A DNA stretch of 49,307 bases. It comes from JBJYKD01 sp049310025 (lineage in GTDB: Bacteria; Bacillota; Thermosediminibacteria; Thermosediminibacterales; Tepidanaerobacteraceae). Both the position numbers and the translations under genes were made by a program. Each line of letters opens with the position of its first letter. Within the stretch, counting starts at the first letter, position 1. The notes beneath the pieces are model-generated. The model was given only the letters and a program-made list of their open reading frames with translations. It did not search any database and was not told where the DNA came from. Shown piece after piece: positions 47,064-49,307 of the stretch. The stretch covers positions 1 through 49,307 of the forward strand of contig NZ_JBJYKD010000025.1 in the NCBI RefSeq assembly GCF_049310025.1, given 5' to 3'.

Positions 47064-47531
47064 TCAACTTGTAATTTTTTCCACCACCGCCCTTAGCTCC
47101 TGCGCGGTCTTCCAGAGAGTTTGTTTTTCTGCGTCGTTAAGCTTTTTTACGTCGTCTATTAAAATTTCCAAAAACCCCTGCCTATATTCTTCCAGTGCTC
47201 TGTCACCGGCCGGGGTTATCCTGACCATAACCACACGCCGGTCTTCCGGGAGAAAAAACCTTTCCACCAGCCCTTTTTCAACGAGCCTGTCCACCATTAC
47301 CGTCAGGCTGCCGCAAGAAGTCCGTATGTCTTCGCCGAACTGGCTCATTTTGTACGGTCCGTGGTTTTTCAAAGTGTACAGCACCCGGTACTGGTTTAAA
47401 GTTATGTCAATATTATCGTTTCTCAAAAAGTACTCTCTGTTAATGGACTTCATCCACTTATTGACAGCCCTAAAAAGGCCTTCAATGGATTCGGCCAGTT
47501 CCCGGTCTCTGCCTTTCGTGAAGCCACTCAC
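47064..47531 (-). CDS. MarR family transcription regulator
   Basis: 155 aa with a GTG start 7 nt after AGGAGG. Winged helix 'ITLNQYRVLYTLKNHGPYKM', 'RTSCGSLTVMVDRLVEKGLV' and wing 'LPEDRRVVMVRITPAGDRAL' (the DxRR motif). It probably represses the upstream MATE exporter gene, with which it appears cotranscribed. Confidence 0.92.
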   Translation of the reverse strand: MSGFTKGRDRELAESIEGLFRAVNKWMKSINREYFLRNDNIDITLNQYRVLYTLKNHGPYKMSQFGEDIRTSCGSLTVMVDRLVEKGLVERFFLPEDRRVVMVRITPAGDRALEEYRQGFLEILIDDVKKLNDAEKQTLWKTAQELRAVVEKITS

Positions 47532-47597
47532 CCTAAAACCTCCTCCATCGCAATTGTGTTTCCCGAACGGTAAGCCCTGTTTCGCCCGGGGATTTTT

Positions 47598-49034
47598 TTA
47601 TTTTTCCGCCAGTCTCTCTTTTTTTACAACCCGGCTCTCCTCTCCTTCGTGATGCTCTACCGGCTCAATAACCCGGGCTTTTTTCCACCGCCCGGTAAAA
47701 TAATAACCCACGCTCAAAAGCGTACTTAAAATCGAGCTGAGCGTCATGGCCACCCACACGCCGTTGCTGCCCAGCGGGGTGAATTTTGAAAGATAATACG
47801 CCACCGGCACCCGTACCACCCACAAAGAAAATATGGATATCAACATGGTTATGAACGTGTCTCCCGCACCTCTTATGATGCCGTTGGACACCCATAGCAT
47901 GCCGAAGGGGATGTAAGAGATCCCCAGTATCCTCAATATTTTTGCGCCCTCCCTCAACAGGGCATCATCGCTGGTAAACATGGTCAAAAGCTCCTCCGGG
48001 AAAAACCATACCAGACAGGTTACAAAGCCTGTTATGATGAGAGATAGGACGCTGGCCCATTTCATTACTTGTTTTACCCGGTCATACTTCCCCGCCCCTA
48101 TGTTTTGGGCCGTAAGGGACGATACAGCCAGGCCGATGGACATGGAAGGCATGAAGGAAAAAGAATCTATCTTGCCGGCGGCGCCCCAGGCCGCCACGAC
48201 CATCGGCCCAAAAGAATTCACCACCGACATCATTACCGTCGACCCCAGGGCTACTACGGTTTGCTGTATTCCCGCAGGCAACCCGATTTTTATTATTTTT
48301 TTCGTCAGTTCGCCATCATATTTAAAATCGCTTATTCTTACTGTCAAAAAGTGGTCAACGCTGTAAAGATATCTTACCGCCAGCAAAAATGATATGGCCT
48401 GGGATACCATGGTAGCCAGTGCGGCACCGTTTATGCCCATTCTGGGGATGGGGCCCAACCCAAATATAAAGATTGGATCCAGTACAATGTTTATCATGGT
48501 TGTGTAAAATAGAAATTTCAGCGGCGTCCTGGAATCTCCCAACCCCCTGAGCACAGCACTTATGACATTGTATCCGAAGGTGAATATCATCCCCGCAAAA
48601 ATTATACTTAAATAACCGCTGGCGGGATTTATCAACTCTTTCGGCGTATTCATCAACACAAGGATCGACCTGTGGAATAAAATTCCGACAATGGTTATGA
48701 ATACTGCCGAGATTGAAAGCAGGAACACGGAATTATTTACGGTCTTTCTCATCATGTCCTCATTGTCGGCACCCTTGTACTGCGCCACCAGTACGGTGGT
48801 TGCCACCGTTATACCCATAACCAGCGAAACCAATACAAATATTATCGGAAAGCTTACGGAAACCGCCGCCAGCGCTTCGGGGCCCAAAAACTTCCCCACC
48901 CATATGGTGTCGACGGTGTTGTAAAGAGTCTGCAAAAGATTTCCCAAAAAAAGGGGGATGGAAAACTTTATGAGGTGCATTGGGATGCTGCCCTTTGTAA
49001 AATCCACTATGGTGTCCTGTCTTTTCACTAACAT
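47598..49034 (-). CDS. MATE family multidrug exporter
   Basis: 478 aa; ATG at 49034 chosen (AAGG 9 nt upstream), the more distal ATG at 49061 lacks a site. Twelve membrane segments in two 6-segment halves; 'FSIPLFLGNLLQTLYNTVDT' at the N-terminus and 'ALAAVSVSFPIIFVLVSLVM' are the MATE signature. It exports cationic drugs or metabolites by Na+ or H+ antiport. Confidence 0.94.
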   Translation of the reverse strand: MLVKRQDTIVDFTKGSIPMHLIKFSIPLFLGNLLQTLYNTVDTIWVGKFLGPEALAAVSVSFPIIFVLVSLVMGITVATTVLVAQYKGADNEDMMRKTVNNSVFLLSISAVFITIVGILFHRSILVLMNTPKELINPASGYLSIIFAGMIFTFGYNVISAVLRGLGDSRTPLKFLFYTTMINIVLDPIFIFGLGPIPRMGINGAALATMVSQAISFLLAVRYLYSVDHFLTVRISDFKYDGELTKKIIKIGLPAGIQQTVVALGSTVMMSVVNSFGPMVVAAWGAAGKIDSFSFMPSMSIGLAVSSLTAQNIGAGKYDRVKQVMKWASVLSLIITGFVTCLVWFFPEELLTMFTSDDALLREGAKILRILGISYIPFGMLWVSNGIIRGAGDTFITMLISIFSLWVVRVPVAYYLSKFTPLGSNGVWVAMTLSSILSTLLSVGYYFTGRWKKARVIEPVEHHEGEESRVVKKERLAEK

Positions 49035-49195
49035 CACCCCGGCCTTCTCTATTGAGCTCATGCATATCGCTCAATCGTTTTTGTGTTTTTTATTTACATA
49101 TTTTACATTGGCAGCCGGTTTTATTCTTTGCTTCTTAAAACCCGCTCAGTTTTTTGATTTTAAAATTATTTTATACTCAAAATATATTATAGCAA

Positions 49196-49227
49196 AAAAA
49201 AGCTGATTTCAACTTTAATTTCAGCTT
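49196..49227 (-). terminator. tRNA-Asn operon terminator
   Basis: AAGCTGA/TCAGCTT stem flanked on the minus strand by an eight-T run, about 14 nt downstream of the tRNA CCA end. Confidence 0.85.
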
Positions 49228-49240
49228 TGTAAAACAAAAA

Positions 49241-49307
49241 TGGCTCCCCGAGCAGGATTCGAACCTGCGACCCTCCGGTTAACAGCCGGATGCTCTACCG
49301 CTGAGCT
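49241..49307 (-). tRNA. tRNA-Asn(GUU), 5' end cut by window edge
   Basis: Anticodon stem CCGGC/ACCGG region with loop CTGTTAA (anticodon GTT), T-loop GGTTCGAATCC, acceptor 3' strand TCGGGGA, discriminator G and encoded CCA (49241-49243). The first ~8 nt of the 5' end are outside the window. Confidence 0.95.

Overview
This window comes from a spore-former-type, low-to-moderate GC Bacillota (class Clostridia). My best guess is a thermophilic anaerobe near Thermosediminibacterales or Thermoanaerobacterales. That placement is inference from gene content (T-box serS, L-box, Amj flippase, spore-type GH18, DUF1540, split FeoB), from strong AGGAGG ribosome sites and from frequent GTG/TTG starts. No database search was possible.

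Positions 1 to about 35,300 are most of a temperate myovirus-type prophage; its left end lies outside the window. Reading on the minus strand from the integrase side, it has an excisionase/antirepressor region (30.7-32.5 kb), a replication module (22.4-29.7 kb: Fe-S nuclease, SSB-like protein, family A polymerase, primase-helicase, iteron-rich origin candidate, VRR-NUC, SNF2-type helicase), small early genes ending in a RinA/ArpU-like late regulator (18.1-20.4 kb), and a late operon (0-17.2 kb). The late operon combines lambda-like packaging (Nu1, GpA, W, portal), an HK97-type protease with a Mu gpT-like capsid, and a P2-like contractile tail (sheath, tube, frameshifted chaperone, tape measure, X, D, spike, U, gp25, J, I, fibre). 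A HicAB toxin-antitoxin pair with its own consensus promoter and terminator sits between the early and late units. The plus-strand lysogeny unit (32.7-35.2 kb) is repressor, zinc-ribbon ImmA peptidase and tyrosine integrase. It is separated from the Cro-like gene by an operator array and ends next to a tRNA-Thr(CGU) gene whose 3' end faces the prophage. Lysis genes are not in the window and probably lie to the left.

From 35.4 kb onward the content is host chromosome: a transporter with a Fur-like box and a structured leader, the lipid II flippase Amj, a GH18 hydrolase, a DUF1540 protein, a lysine riboswitch whose only downstream gene is a 51-codon ORF, serS under a T-box, an ECF S-component/AIR-synthase operon, a Fur-box-controlled feo operon with a two-gene FeoB, a degenerate Nudix protein, a MATE exporter with a MarR regulator, and a partial tRNA-Asn.

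The most unusual observations are the lysine riboswitch with its small orphan ORF, the GGATAC repeat cluster beside the phage primase-helicase, the six-copy AACTAWTAGTT operator array, the canonical T TTT TTC frameshift site in the tail chaperone gene, and the structured leader upstream of the transporter.
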